In this document: piece after piece, positions 34,979 to 44,884 of the stretch
How positions within the stretch are numbered: the stretch's first letter is position 1
Layout: every line of letters begins with the position of its first letter
NCBI GenBank assembly: GCA_030062745.1
Contig: CP099840.1
Span: forward strand, 17,225,718 to 17,289,717
Source: Capitulum mitella
Lineage: Eukaryota; Arthropoda; Thecostraca; Pollicipedomorpha; Pollicipedidae
DNA: 64,000 nt
Reading direction: 5' to 3'
Notes under the pieces: generated by a model
The model's database searches: none
Told to the model about the DNA's origin: nothing
Seen by the model: only the letters and a program-made list of their open reading frames with translations
Position numbers and translations under genes: made by a program

Positions 34979-36194
34979 TTAACCCTATTCCCGGAGGGCT
35001 AGACGATATGGCCGATTCCCGGCAGGGGGGGGCGGATTCGGCCCCCCCTGAGATCTCGAGAACTACTTATCCGATTTCATCGCAACAAACGGCAATCGAT
35101 TTGCCGTGACGTGAACTACATTTTTATAAAAAGAAATTTTCAAAATTTTGAAATTTGTGGATACAGGGGGGCAAAAATATCAAAATGGGGGGTACTTTTT
35201 GACTTCTTATAACTCCGGTGTTTATGGACCGATTTCGATGAAACTGGCATCAATCGAGAGATTATGGATAGGGCTTTTACCATGGGTATGCAAATTTGAA
35301 ATTTTGAGAAAATTCATGGGCGTTCACAGGGTTTGAAAAATAGGGGGATTAGTTTTCTAATAACTGAATGAACAAAAGAGGCCAAAACACTTTTTTAGCT
35401 TCTGCTAGTCATGTTGTGCTAAAGAAGTACAAATCGCATTACAATGTTTGTATAGTGTCAGCATAGGCGGTGCCAGGGACATAAAAAAGGGGGAGCTGTC
35501 ATGGTCACACGTTCTTCAGATCAACTTGTGACCTTTGACCTTAAATGACCTCCAGTGACCTTGGGGTCACCTGGAATGATGTCGTGTGCATTCAATATTA
35601 TCTGTAAACGTTTTTAATCGATTGAATTCACTCTATTCCAAAAATTCATTTTATGGCTTTTGCGATATAGGGTACGCGCACTGACATTTTAGGTCATAGC
35701 TCGGTGACCCGACCTGATATCAAGCTGAAACTTGGTACACAAGTACAGGGCACCTTTCTACGTCATATATATTCCGGGTTTGGCATTTGAAAAAACGGTG
35801 CCGAAATTCTAGCGAAAAAACAAATTTTGACTTTTGACCTTGACCTGACCTTGTAAAGTGACCTCAGATAAACAAAATTACATATGCACATTGCCCAACT
35901 ATTTAGCTATACATTCATGTAAAGTTTTAAGTTTTATCTTAAAAACTCTGTTTTTGGCAGACATTTTCCTTTTACCCTCAACATGGCCAAAAATGACCTG
36001 AGGTGCCTCCCAAAAACGTTGCCTGGCTCCGCCCCTGAGCAAAATAGAATTTCGAAATTTTGTCATGGCGCGTAGAAGGAATAGCTAGGAAAAGTGACCA
36101 AGTTTCGTGAAGCTGCGTTAAAAAGCCTGGAATTGGCAAGCAAAAAACCTGAGGGGGGGCGGATTTGGCCCCCCCCTGCCTGGAATAGGGTTAA
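34979..36194 (+). mobile_element. TTAA-flanked piggyBac-type non-autonomous element, copy 2
   Basis: TTAA at 34979-34982 and 36191-36194. The ends read TTAACCCTATTCCCGG on the left and TGGAATAGGGTTAA on the right. The left end repeats the CGATTCCCGGCAGGGGG motif about 35 bases inside. Both ends contain a hairpin of G runs and C runs around ggattcgg. No transposase is encoded. A 62-codon frame (35148-35336) also appears in copies 3 and 4 but accumulates replacement changes, so it need not be a gene. Nearly identical by eye to copy 3, hence young. It carries at least nine TGACCT/AGGTCA half-sites. Confidence 0.92.
35529..35561 (-). promoter_or_regulatory. DR1-DR4-DR4 nuclear-receptor half-site array (copy 2)
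   Basis: Four perfect TGACCT words at 35529-35534, 35536-35541, 35546-35551 and 35556-35561, with spacers 1, 4 and 4. On the minus strand this reads AGGTCA x4 with spacing 4, 4, 1; the last pair is the canonical DR1 AGGTCAAAGGTCA. A second cluster lies at 35835-35864. Confidence 0.7.
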
Positions 36195-38022
36195 AGCTGA
36201 CATGATTTTCTGTGTTCTTGTACTTCATCCAGACTGGTACTAATATTGCTTGCAGAAAAGTACGCATCTTTTGTTTGTGTTTAAGATCGTGGTGGAAAGA
36301 GCATTTTTCACCAGTGCTGAGCATTTCAGAACTGTGGGGCTCAAGAGAAAGGTAAAACTGGTGCTCTAATCGTGACGGTAAAAAAGGATCTCTGTGAGAG
36401 AGCTTTGAGGATTGGGATTCGCGAGGATGATAAGGTGGATCATATGCATTAGAGGAGATACGTCCCCACGCTGCAGCAAGAGCGACGTTCGTCTTGCGTA
36501 ATGCATTTATTGATGCCCCAGTCAAATGTTACACGCCTTTTCTCGATTTTCCTGCCGTACGCACCGAGACAAGCTAACCTACGTCAGCACTAATATATTT
36601 AATCATATTACCTGGAATTGCTGGCAAAGTCCTGTATTTATAATTACTACAATAAAGTAACACATGGGCTGCCGTTACTTTGTGTTTTTTGTAGACGTTA
36701 CCCGGCTTTTTTTAGAGTGATATTTGTTCACAGAATCCATGGAAAGCGGATCTTGTCAAACGAAATACGATCCCCTGCCCGTTTGTTACTCAAATGCCAA
36801 TAGTTTTTTTGAAATCATACGTTTCAGAACTTTTTCCCATTGTTCGGTCCAATACGAGCATAATGACACCAATTTAAACAAAATAGGACTATTTGTATGT
36901 GTCACGCAAAGCGACTGAAAACTTCCATGCTTAGAAAAAACGTAAGATTTTCGCAGTTTTTTTACCTAACACTCCTTAAATTGGTGGCAAAAAGAACATT
37001 TATTGTTTTCATGATATTTATCAGCCTTCAGGAAATACACTGGCTTTAATTTCATTGAAATTTACAAACATTTAGGGGTCCCGCATCCACTTTTAAGAGC
37101 AGGGTTTTATTAAGCGCATTGTCATTAACTTCGGAGTGGGTAATTATTCCCCGCGTTCCTAGCACTTTTGGTACCGTAATTCCAGCGCACGGACTCAATG
37201 CGTGATGATTACATGTTTACTATGATTATATGCATACAAATACTAGGATGGTCCCCTGTACTATGGAAGAGTTACGATGACGACTTTCCCAGGGTGCTTC
37301 GTCATGAACTGATTCGTCTTTGGGAGGAAATCGTACGTGCAAAATACGGCCTTGATACAAGATTTTTAGCCACTATCCACGCGGGGGTGAATGTCACTGG
37401 TTCATACCTTGTGCGGTGTAAACCCATTTGCTAAACGTCATCTTGATTTTGATGAATTTTTCTCTGGATTTTCTGCATCTCGAGAAGGTTTAAGCCGAAG
37501 AAGATTATTTTACCTATCCCCAGCAAGAACTCAACTTTAATCTACTGTTGAAGAAGCGTGCATGCTCCCAGCACTTGTCGAGCATTGCTGGAGGTGGTGT
37601 CGAAGTTTCGAAGACGCTATCACGCTATCCGAGTCCTCCCAGTCCTTCAGTCAATGCGCGACAGCGTCGGCTGTTGCTGCGCCAGCTCCGCCTGCGAGCC
37701 TCGGAACACCGAGCAGCTTGGCGACATGTCGTGGACCGGTCACAGTGGCAGGGAGTCGACTCACCTTCTTTCCATCGTCGGGTATCAGCTTGCCGTTTCA
37801 CTGGACCAGCAAGCTAGGTGGCGCGGAGAAGAATGCTAGCTTTTCCTCCGTAATGGCTCTTCTCTGCGATCTGCGCGATCGCCAATTCAGAGGAGCCGTG
37901 GCCGAGGGCCGAGACCGCCGCCCGTAGGAAGCGGATCTCAGTGCGACCACTGAAGCTTGGTCCGATCGAGGGCTGCTGCCAGACCAGGAGTGACGTTGTT
38001 CTGGCTCTCGTGCAGGACTGCA

Positions 38023-38024
<2 letters not shown>
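36195..38024. other. Unassigned DNA
   Basis: AT-leaning to 37540, then more GC-rich to 37930. Frames of 89-121 codons at 37548-37927 (plus) have no recognisable domain. On the minus strand a strong donor-like AAG|GTGAGT lies at about 37757-37765, so a minus-strand exon is possible, but stops interrupt the frame before it. Confidence 0.4.
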
Positions 38025-38104
<80 letters not shown>

Positions 38105-38151
38105 TAACATGTATTACATATACGTGTGTGTGTGTGTTTGTGTGTGTTTCG
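38025..38151. repeat. (AT)n-(GT)n compound microsatellite
   Basis: AT dinucleotides 38025-38088, then GT 38089-38104, a short unique stretch, and more GT to about 38151. Confidence 0.96.
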
Positions 38152-38810
38152 TTTGATGGGCTGGTTTAGGGTACGTATTGAATGATTAATGACAGTCATT
38201 TAAAGATATTTATTTTATGACGTTTCGTCTACCTTCAGACATTTTCAAACACTGTTCATGTGTAGCGAGGCCAGTGAGTGCAAATTTTTCAATTACAGAA
38301 GCTTTTCAAAACATGTGCTACGATTGGAGGCTCTTCTGAGTTAAAGTTGTCTTTATCACACTGAGACAGAAAGACAAGAGAAAAAGAAGAGGTCAGCGCT
38401 GTAGTCCTGAGAACGTGTCCCACAGGATAAGTATTCCCTCAAGGCGCGTTGCGTGTTTAGGGCCGGGCGTTGCTGACGGATCAGGAACGCGTCCATGATT
38501 CGCAGGCGTTTCCTGTTCGGCTCGTGGACAAGGTTCACCGTGTCGTCAGTCAAGTCGTGCCTCTTCAGGACTTTCTCACGTGCTGTTTTGGTGTGGGCCT
38601 GTGGTGCACCGGACTGGAGGTGGTACGTCAGTCTGCCTGACAGAGTGGTTGTCGTTGCCGAGCGGCCGTTGTACCGCTCTTGATTCCGGACACGGCAGCC
38701 GGCGCGGCCGCCCGGCCCGGCCCGGCCCGGCCCGGCCCGGAGTCCCCAGTCCGACAGTGCACAGCTCAGGCCGCCATCGGCGCAGTTTTGCTAAAACATA
38801 GCGCTGATTC
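38152..38810. other. Unassigned DNA with a (GGCCC)n tract
   Basis: No recognisable gene. A pure ggccc pentamer repeat occupies about 38713-38740 within a GC-rich patch. Confidence 0.5.
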
Positions 38811-39600
38811 ATACATAAGTTTGTTTTTGAAAGCACTGAGCGACGACCGAAAAGGACTTCTTAATTTGGGTTTAATTTTCCACCTTGAGTCTAAGTTCCA
38901 AACGTATGACAAGAATACAGAGCTTGAACTTCTGTTCCGGTCGATAACCAAACCTGAAAAAAAGACAAAAAGGTGGCAGTAAACCGAGACTTGCGCCCCA
39001 ACTGCTACCTGAAAGCAGCAAACAGGTGCAGACGGAGAGGTAAGGGAGAGCACCACATTTACTCCACAGTTACGAGCTGCCGTGAAAGTGCTTCGTGAAG
39101 ATAAAGACGTAATCGTGCGCCGAACCGAAAAGTCGTCGATATTTGTCATCTTGGATCGCACTGATAACTCGAAGGGTAATGCCATACTTGAAGAAGATCT
39201 CCCGGGACCCGACAGAAGCTCTTAAAATGAAACTGAACCGTATGATTGATGCACCTAATGCTGGTGCTGACGAGGTTCATGTTCCTAAATTAGTTGTGGA
39301 GTTCACACCAGGATACCCTAATGGCAACGTCAAGATCCATAAAAACGGAAATTCCCGTCCGGCCATCACCTGACAAATTCCGATTTCTTTGTACCAACTA
39401 GCCAGGCAGCAAATTGATCGCACAGTACCTCTCGACTGTAAACATGCTCAGATCAATTGACGAGTTTGTAACGGTACTGAAACTGACGATCCACAGGGGA
39501 TTTTAGCACCACTTGATGCTGGAGGCTCGCTCACAATCGTTTCTGTGAAGGAGACAATTGACACACTATCTATACCTTGACTTCGCACGACTGGATATTT
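38811..39600 (+). pseudogene. Penelope-like element, N-terminal half of the reverse transcriptase (fossil)
   Basis: Translated pieces in order match the Penelope-like (PLE) reverse transcriptase. A stretch LLNLGLIFHLESKF (38858-38899) resembles the 'LNLGLNFCL' region. It is followed by LRAAVKVLREDKDVIVRRTE then KSSIFVILD (39070-39160), the 'DKSSAVVVMD' region. Next come RDPTEALKMKLNRMI, then PGYPNGNVKIHKNGNSRPAI (39310-39370), the PLE 'YG-x-x-KxHK-x-G-x-PxRPI' signature, and finally VSVKETIDTLS (39540-39575), the 'VPVxETI' motif. At least two frameshifts and internal stops occur. The remaining motifs resume only at about 41960 after an apparent insertion. Confidence 0.78.
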
Positions 39601-39904
39601 TGAGAGTGGCGGCTTTACAGCGTATCTCGATTTTCAGGCCATCAGTCCTGCAGCGCCCTATAGTCGGCTGAGATTGCAGCAGCGCCCCGGAATCGGAGTC
39701 GCCTGGGGGTCGATCCAGCCGCTAATTTTGCCCGCCGACCTGTATTTTTTGTCAGTTGTAGGGGTGACGTTACGGCTTGTTAATTCTTGCCGGATGGCTT
39801 TGCTTGTTAATACTCAAAAAACACTTAACGACATTGATTACTTCAAAATTATTACTTTATTCAGTATTTTCATTATCGTACGAAATTATTATAAAACTTA
39901 CTTC

Positions 39905-40044
39905 AAACGATCCAAACTTCAAAATCCAAATATCTCAACGTTTACCCAACAGCATTTGCTAATCCGCTCGGTGTAGTTAAATATTTGGGCTGAAGGAAAA
40001 GTCCCGCACAAATTCACGCACCAAAAATTAGAGGGCGGCTGACA
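39905..40044 (-). repeat. Candidate 3' long terminal repeat of a BEL/Pao element
   Basis: Shares an imperfect direct repeat with 41513-41668, including gtagttaaatatttgggct against gtatagttaaatgtttgggc, then aggaaaagycycgcaca and ttcac. On the minus strand it starts TGTCAGCC immediately after a purine-rich tract (40045-40057), the arrangement expected at the start of a 3' LTR. The far end is not resolved because the two copies diverge there. Confidence 0.5.
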
Positions 40045-40149
40045 TCCCTCCCCCATAGGATGACAGCTACACGCGACATGCAGCACGTGCACCCTGCCCG
40101 CACAGACCACGATACAAATCAACTGCACCCCGTTGCCACTACTAACAAA

Positions 40150-40513
40150 CATAGTGTGTTTGCCGGTCGGTGCATGAATCCGCCGGGTGAGCACAAACGT
40201 GCCGAGTGCACGCGCCCATCTGCACCTGATGGGACCTGCATTATCTGGCCCAAGAGCCAATGTCATCTCGCGCACGCGGTCATCAACAATTAGTAACAAG
40301 TCGCCGGTTTGCAGTGCTCGATAGCTTGCTGTCCATTTCCGACGACAGGTCAGCAGAGGCAAGCACTCCTTCAGCCACGTTCTCCAAAACTGGTCCACCG
40401 CTTGTGATCGCCGCCAAGCTCTTCTGCCTCCCACGTCGCTGGGCTTAAACAGTCCGAGAGGCAGCGCGTAGATATGACGTCCAAACAGAATGGAACCGGG
40501 AGTCAGTGGCACT
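40150..40513 (-). pseudogene. BEL/Pao retrotransposon pol C-terminus (DUF5641-like)
   Basis: The minus-strand frame 39919-40512 begins LTPGSILFGR and continues to LPLGLF, then RRAWRRSQAVDQFWRTWLKE, LPLLTCRRKW and TGDLLLIVDD. This is the block at the end of BEL/Pao pol that follows the integrase ('LTPxHFLxGR ... W-x-x-xQxLxxxFWxxWxxEYLPxLQxRxKW ... GDLVLV-D'). The candidate 3' LTR follows directly, as it should. Nearly all of pol upstream (protease, reverse transcriptase, RNase H, integrase core) is missing, so this is a deletion derivative. Confidence 0.75.
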
Positions 40514-40528
40514 TCCCGAGGCGGATCA

Positions 40529-40724
40529 GAAGTCGGTAGCGGCTCCCCTAGTGGACCTGGAATCAGTGGCAGCTCTTGAGACGGCCGCGGAAGTCGGCAG
40601 GTACCCAGAAGTGATTGCTCCCAGTACTCCCAGTAATCGCCCCTGGGTACCTACCGACTTCTGGGCCGTCTCGAAAGCTGCCACTGATTCCACATCCACT
40701 AGGGGAGCGGCTGCCGACTCCCGG
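40529..40724. repeat. Long imperfect palindrome, ~95-bp arms
   Basis: Left arm 40529-40621 and right arm 40631-40724 are reverse complements with scattered mismatches and a loop of about 9 bases. Example pair: tggaatcagtggcagctctt (left) with a right-arm stretch aaagctgccactgattcca. The two strands give mirror frames (75 codons plus, 67 minus) with the same SVAA-x-ETA phrases. Right-arm sequence continues as a degenerate ~30-bp tandem repeat to about 40830. It lies between the gag-like and DUF5641-like pieces of the BEL/Pao relic. Confidence 0.9.
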
Positions 40725-41060
40725 TTCACTTAGGGGGCCGCTACCTACTTCTAGTCCACCTCAGAAATTGTTACTGACTCCCGGCCCACAAGGGGAGCCG
40801 CTGCCGATTTCCGCTCCACTTGGGGAGCCTCGAATTCTTCAAGTCGTAGCTTGGACAGCGGTGTGTCGTGGCCCTGTCACGGCATTGGGAGCTGGTACAG
40901 CAGTCAGTGGGGCTTTCTCGCTGAACACTCAATCCATCCCTCGATGCGGCCACGACGCTCTTGCGCAGACGGCTGCAGGGGCTGTAGAGTGGAGCAGCGC
41001 AAAAGAACATGGTCCGACTGAGCGGTATATGCCTTGCCTTGGACTGAGCTACATCACCAT

Positions 41061-41267
41061 CTACACGTCTGTGCTGGGGATTTCTCTCATCGTCCAGCAG
41101 GCACAGTTCCAGATTGAGTCCAGCATGATCCCAGGGGCGCATTGCGTCTCCGCCCTGGCCTCCATAGCATCGATCTCTGCCTGATCGCGTGCCCGCGTGA
41201 CGCGCGCGGTTGCGACTCTCTGCGCCTGCTCGACTTTGAGGCGAGAGTGTTCTGCCTTCGTCTCCAA
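41061..41267 (-). pseudogene. Gag-like fragment of the BEL/Pao relic
   Basis: A 68-codon minus frame rich in Ala, Arg and Glu with a coiled-coil look (ETKAEHSRLKVEQAQRVATA, then RARDQAEIDAMEARAE). The N-terminus of BEL/Pao gag proteins is often a charged coiled coil of this type, and the position just inside the 5' candidate LTR fits. Similarity is of character only. The frame ends in unrelated-looking sequence. Confidence 0.4.
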
Positions 41268-41512
41268 TGCACTTATTGATGGGGAAACCGCAGTCGAGAT
41301 CGTTTTCGTCGATAGGGGGACGTCTCTGCTAACCTCATTTCGTGTCTTCAGACCTTAGCCCCCCGGTGCCGACACACGAGGTGCAGATCTGGTTACTCTG
41401 TTGGAGCGATTAAATGTCTCTATGTTGAAATGTCGTGAGATGTCCAGCGACTGATGACAGCCTTGTGATCCGGCTCGGGAAATCAAGAAACGATGCCAAT
41501 TACCTATTACCA

Positions 41513-41668
41513 ACGGTCGAAACTCAAAAATCCAAATCGACTGACGCTTCTCTAACAATCATTGCTGATTCGCTCCTGATGCCCCGGACTTGCTCGGTAT
41601 AGTTAAATGTTTGGGCTACAGGAAAAGCCTCGCACATATTCACATGCCAAAACTATAGGGCTACTCCA
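41513..41668 (-). repeat. Candidate 5' long terminal repeat of the BEL/Pao relic
   Basis: Direct-repeat partner of 39905-40044 (same order of matching blocks, roughly three quarters identical by eye in the best part). The minus strand reads TGGAGTAGCCC at the boundary against TGTCAGCCGCCC in the other copy. The divergence implies an old insertion. Confidence 0.45.
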
Positions 41669-41799
41669 GTTCTGTTGATCGCACGGCTGGGAAGGACGAT
41701 AATATTCGAACGTAAGTACGTCAACGTCACGGCGAAACTATGGATCGGTTCGAAATCAATTTTTTAGGATATCTTCTCCGTGCTATGAACTCACGACAT

Positions 41800-42530
41800 G
41801 CAAAACATAGCATCGATATTTCGCGTGGTTACCGAGCAAATGGTAATTAACTTTGAAAACCAAATTTGCCGATCTGGGGTCCGTTGTGCAACACGGCCAT
41901 TTCCCGCGCAAAATTCAGTACAATGGGAGTCTATGATACTATTCAAGTACGCCAATGACAACGTAGATCTCCAGCTATCCAAACGGCCGAGGAAAATATT
42001 GAGCATGAGTACCGCATGCACAACCGAAGCACCGTTCACATGCCCTGAGGGAAAACTCTACCCACAGACTGACGGTGTTGCGGTGGGTTCTCCTCTCGGA
42101 GCGCCTTTTGCGAACGCTTACATGTGTCATGAAGAGGAAATTGCACTTAATGACGTTTCCAACAAACCCTGCATATGCAAACGCTATGTAGGTGACATGT
42201 TTGTTGAAATCCAGGACGAAAGCATTTTGAGGCAGCTGCAAAAACAGATGCGGACGATTTCCGTTCTTCGTTTTACTTACAAATTGGGCACGGAAAAGCT
42301 CCCGTTTTTTGACGTGCAAATAGACACGTCGAGAAGACACCATGAAATGACAGTGCATCGAAAAAAAGACCGACGGTAGAGACGTCTGAATGCAAGAGCC
42401 GAGTGTTTAGTGCGACTCCGGACAGAAGTCATTAGAACATACCTGAGAAGGACCTTAACATTTGCGCCTCATGGAGCCTTCTACACAAAGAAGTACAGGA
42501 CGTGAAGTAAATGTTCACAAGCAGCGGACC
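41800..42530 (+). pseudogene. Penelope-like element, C-terminal half of the reverse transcriptase (fossil)
   Basis: The 193-codon frame 41798-42379 contains LYPQTDGVAVGSPLGAPFAN (PLE 'Y-x-QxxGxxMGSPLxxxxAN'), then CKRYVGDMF in place of the catalytic box (usually Y-V-D-D), then KLPFFDVQI (PLE 'LPFLDxxI'). The first catalytic Asp is Gly here, so the enzyme would be dead. It matches the downstream continuation of the fragment at 38811-39600. After a stop at 42379 a further decayed piece (LRTEVIRTYLRR ... AHGFP) reaches about 42530. The GIY-YIG endonuclease that many PLEs carry is not seen. Confidence 0.85.
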
Positions 42531-43110
42531 CGCCTAATGCCCACGGTTTTCCGCTGCTGCCCCATCATCTAACTTCTTTGCTTGATAGACTTCAGAGTCA
42601 AGAATCCCGTGAAGTTAGGCCAGCACGAAGTTCTTTAGCCCTCCGTGATGTGGTTTTCCAGGCACGTACTGTTTTAGCTTGCTTTTTCCAGTAAATGAAA
42701 TAATCTGTTTATCTTTGGAGACCTGCCGAGGCCTTGGCAGTTTCAAACAACCACTTTTCACGGTCTCCACCAATTTGTGGAATTTCCTAATTCGGCCTTC
42801 CTTCGTCAGCTCCTCCGACATATCATTGTCATTAACTACTTTCAAGTGTGATCTTATGTGGTGAAAGTGATCCCGACTGAACGCGTCAGCGGTGGCGGCA
42901 ATACGCGTTTGTGGTGTTCAGTACATACGTACCCGGAGAAGCCTAGGGGCCGACATCGGTTAGCTTGCTCCAAAGAACTTCATGCACTCATCGTCCCTCA
43001 GCACAATTCTTTCGCCTGTTTTCATAACAGCGCTCTGGTTTGATCGAATTGCTTTGTCCCAGTATATCTGGGAAGTGATGAAAATGTCCTGATATTCGAG
43101 AGTTTTTCAG
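42530..43110 (-). pseudogene. piggyBac transposase fossil
   Basis: Minus-strand pieces in order: KTGERIVLRDDECMKFFGAS (near 43050, the 'EIxxFxGxxxxMG' region), then FSRDHFHHIRSHLKVVNDND (42895-42830, the 'MSRxRFxxIxxxLHFxDN' region), then VSKDKQIISFTGKSKLKQYV followed by PGKPHHGGLK (42725-42640, the 'V-D-E-QMIPFKGRxxxKQYMPxKPxKxGxK' region holding the first catalytic Asp), and GILDSEVYQAKK in a shifted frame (42590-42555). Order and spacing fit the piggyBac DDE domain. Stops and frameshifts make it inactive, and the C-terminal Cys-rich part is missing. It could represent the kind of enzyme that moved the TTAA-flanked elements here. Confidence 0.82.
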
Positions 43111-43665
43111 TGATGTTTGTAAAGGACCTTCAGGCACTAGAACAATTCGGCTGCTGTGACCTTTAAAGTTTACTAGTAGCTTTTGCTGGCTAGGCCTTTG
43201 CACAAATACTCTTGCTCTCCCAAAACAACCGCCATGGCAGATTACAGTCAGATAAAATGTCGGGAGGGGGATCAAAAACTTTTCCTCGCACGTATCATCA
43301 TCCTATTCCGGAACCTGGCTTGGATCAGGATGGTAGTCATCATTGGAATCATCGATGGATATGTCCAAGTCAAATCATCCAAGGACTGAAGGCAGTCGGA
43401 AAACTCTAGAGGTTCGAAGGAATCTTGGGAAAAGAAGACAAGGATTATCGGACTGGACTCGGGGAAAAACATTGTTTAAACTCGCGGCAGTGATAACGAG
43501 TGTGAAATCAGGTATGCCTGAGTTGCACCATGGTAGACAAAAACATAAGTAGAGGATGCCAGCTGTGTACTACAGTCAACATAGTTGGATCGGAACATTT
43601 CCCCTAGGTGCACTGTGGTGCACAGCACATTAGTATTTTCTTGTCTCTGCATCGAAGTTTTACTT
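43111..43665. other. Unassigned DNA, may include decayed piggyBac N-terminus
   Basis: Lies where the N-terminal part of the transposase would be. Short frames on both strands are not recognisable. Confidence 0.4.
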
Positions 43666-44554
43666 TTAACCCGCGCACGACCGTCGGTCCGTTTCGAACA
43701 CGGCGACTGGGCGGGGGCAGTTGGCCGCCCCTCACTCTAACTCACGAACGGTGGATCGCACAATAAAAATAAGCATACCGTTGGAAAGCTTGTGACGAGT
43801 AGAGCTCGAAACTGGTCTCATTTTTAGTTTTAGATAATATGTAAGCAATTTACGCCCTATATATGTTTTCTCATAGCCGACTGCATGAGACCAAGAAATG
43901 GCCTGGATCTCAAGGGCTGTGACTAAAAACGCATAGGTAAAAGCACCAGCGCACAAGTAAAGGTCCGCGGATGCCGGTACACGTCTAATTTCTCAGATTT
44001 GTTCAATATGTACGCCGAAACGTTGAGTTAAAAACACGGCAATTCTCCCGCCAGCTGTAGGCGTGCGCTGCTGCCGTATGCGGCCACAAATTGATGGGAA
44101 CTAATTTTAGCGTTCCTTTATTTTCGCGAAAAAGACGATCTATGTAAATTTCATTGATCTTAGTGGTTCCTGTGATGGTTTTTCATGCTTAAATTTTTGA
44201 AACATTCATTAATTACCAATCTACACAATTGGCGGAACTTTATTCGCGAGAGCCTGTTTATTTCCAAAATATGCTAGTTTTCTAACTTTTTGAGGTTCCT
44301 GGTCTTACGGCTGTGCAAGCTAGTTCTGCCATTTTCTACCCATTCTGAGTAAGTCATCGCCGATTTTTACGGTGGTACATTTTGGCTCACTACAGTTATT
44401 CGTGGCCTGACCTCAGGCCAATGTCTGGAAGTCATTGATGCTTTTCCCAATGGCAGTAACTATATGTCTGCTCACTCCACACTAAAAATGTTATGAAATA
44501 TTCCGTGAATTTCCGAAAAAAACGACGACATGTCCCAAAAATGGGCTTGACCTT

Positions 44555-44567
44555 AGGTCAATGACCC
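44555..44567 (+). promoter_or_regulatory. Ecdysone-response-element-like inverted repeat (IR1)
   Basis: AGGTCAATGACCC matches every position of the EcR-USP consensus RGKTCANTGAMCY. It lies within the second TTAA element. Binding is not shown by the sequence. Confidence 0.5.
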
Positions 44568-44701
44568 GGAAAATTCCGAAACATCTGAGATATCATATTT
44601 GTTGCATCTATCACGATCACTAATCCCTGAAAGTGTTATTGAGATATCTTGTTTTGCGAAAAAGTTACAGGGCGCTAAACATTTTTTGACATAGATCTGT
44701 T

Positions 44702-44742
44702 TGACCTGACCTAGGTCAGGCACCTGACCTGACCTGAGGTCA
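44702..44742. promoter_or_regulatory. Cluster of everted AGGTCA half-sites
   Basis: TGACCTAGGTCA at 44707-44718 (spacer 0) and TGACCTGAGGTCA at 44730-44742 (spacer 1), plus overlapping TGACCT words at 44702 and 44725. Confidence 0.5.
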
Positions 44743-44884
44743 AAATTCCGGCACGAGATGTAAAATATATGAAGCAAAAGGTACACAAAGTTTCGTGACT
44801 CTGTGTTAGTTCGTTCTCTCGCAATCCCAGAAAACCTCGGGGGGGGGGGCAGTCAACTGCTCCCCCCAGGCGGGGACGGGTTAA

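Larger units (their letters stand above)
43666..44884 (+). mobile_element. Second type of TTAA-flanked element
   Basis: TTAA at 43666-43669 and 44881-44884, with ends TTAACCCGCG and (reverse complement) TTAACCCGTC. About 1219 bases long, with a G/C-run hairpin near each end (43713-43733 and 44840-44870). It has the same size and architecture as the four-copy family but a different sequence, and no transposase frame. It is rich in TGACCT/AGGTCA words. Confidence 0.7.

Noticed and set aside
37814-38110. Minus-strand frame with an Ile-Tyr run
   Set aside because: Runs through the AT microsatellite; the non-repeat part has no recognised domain.
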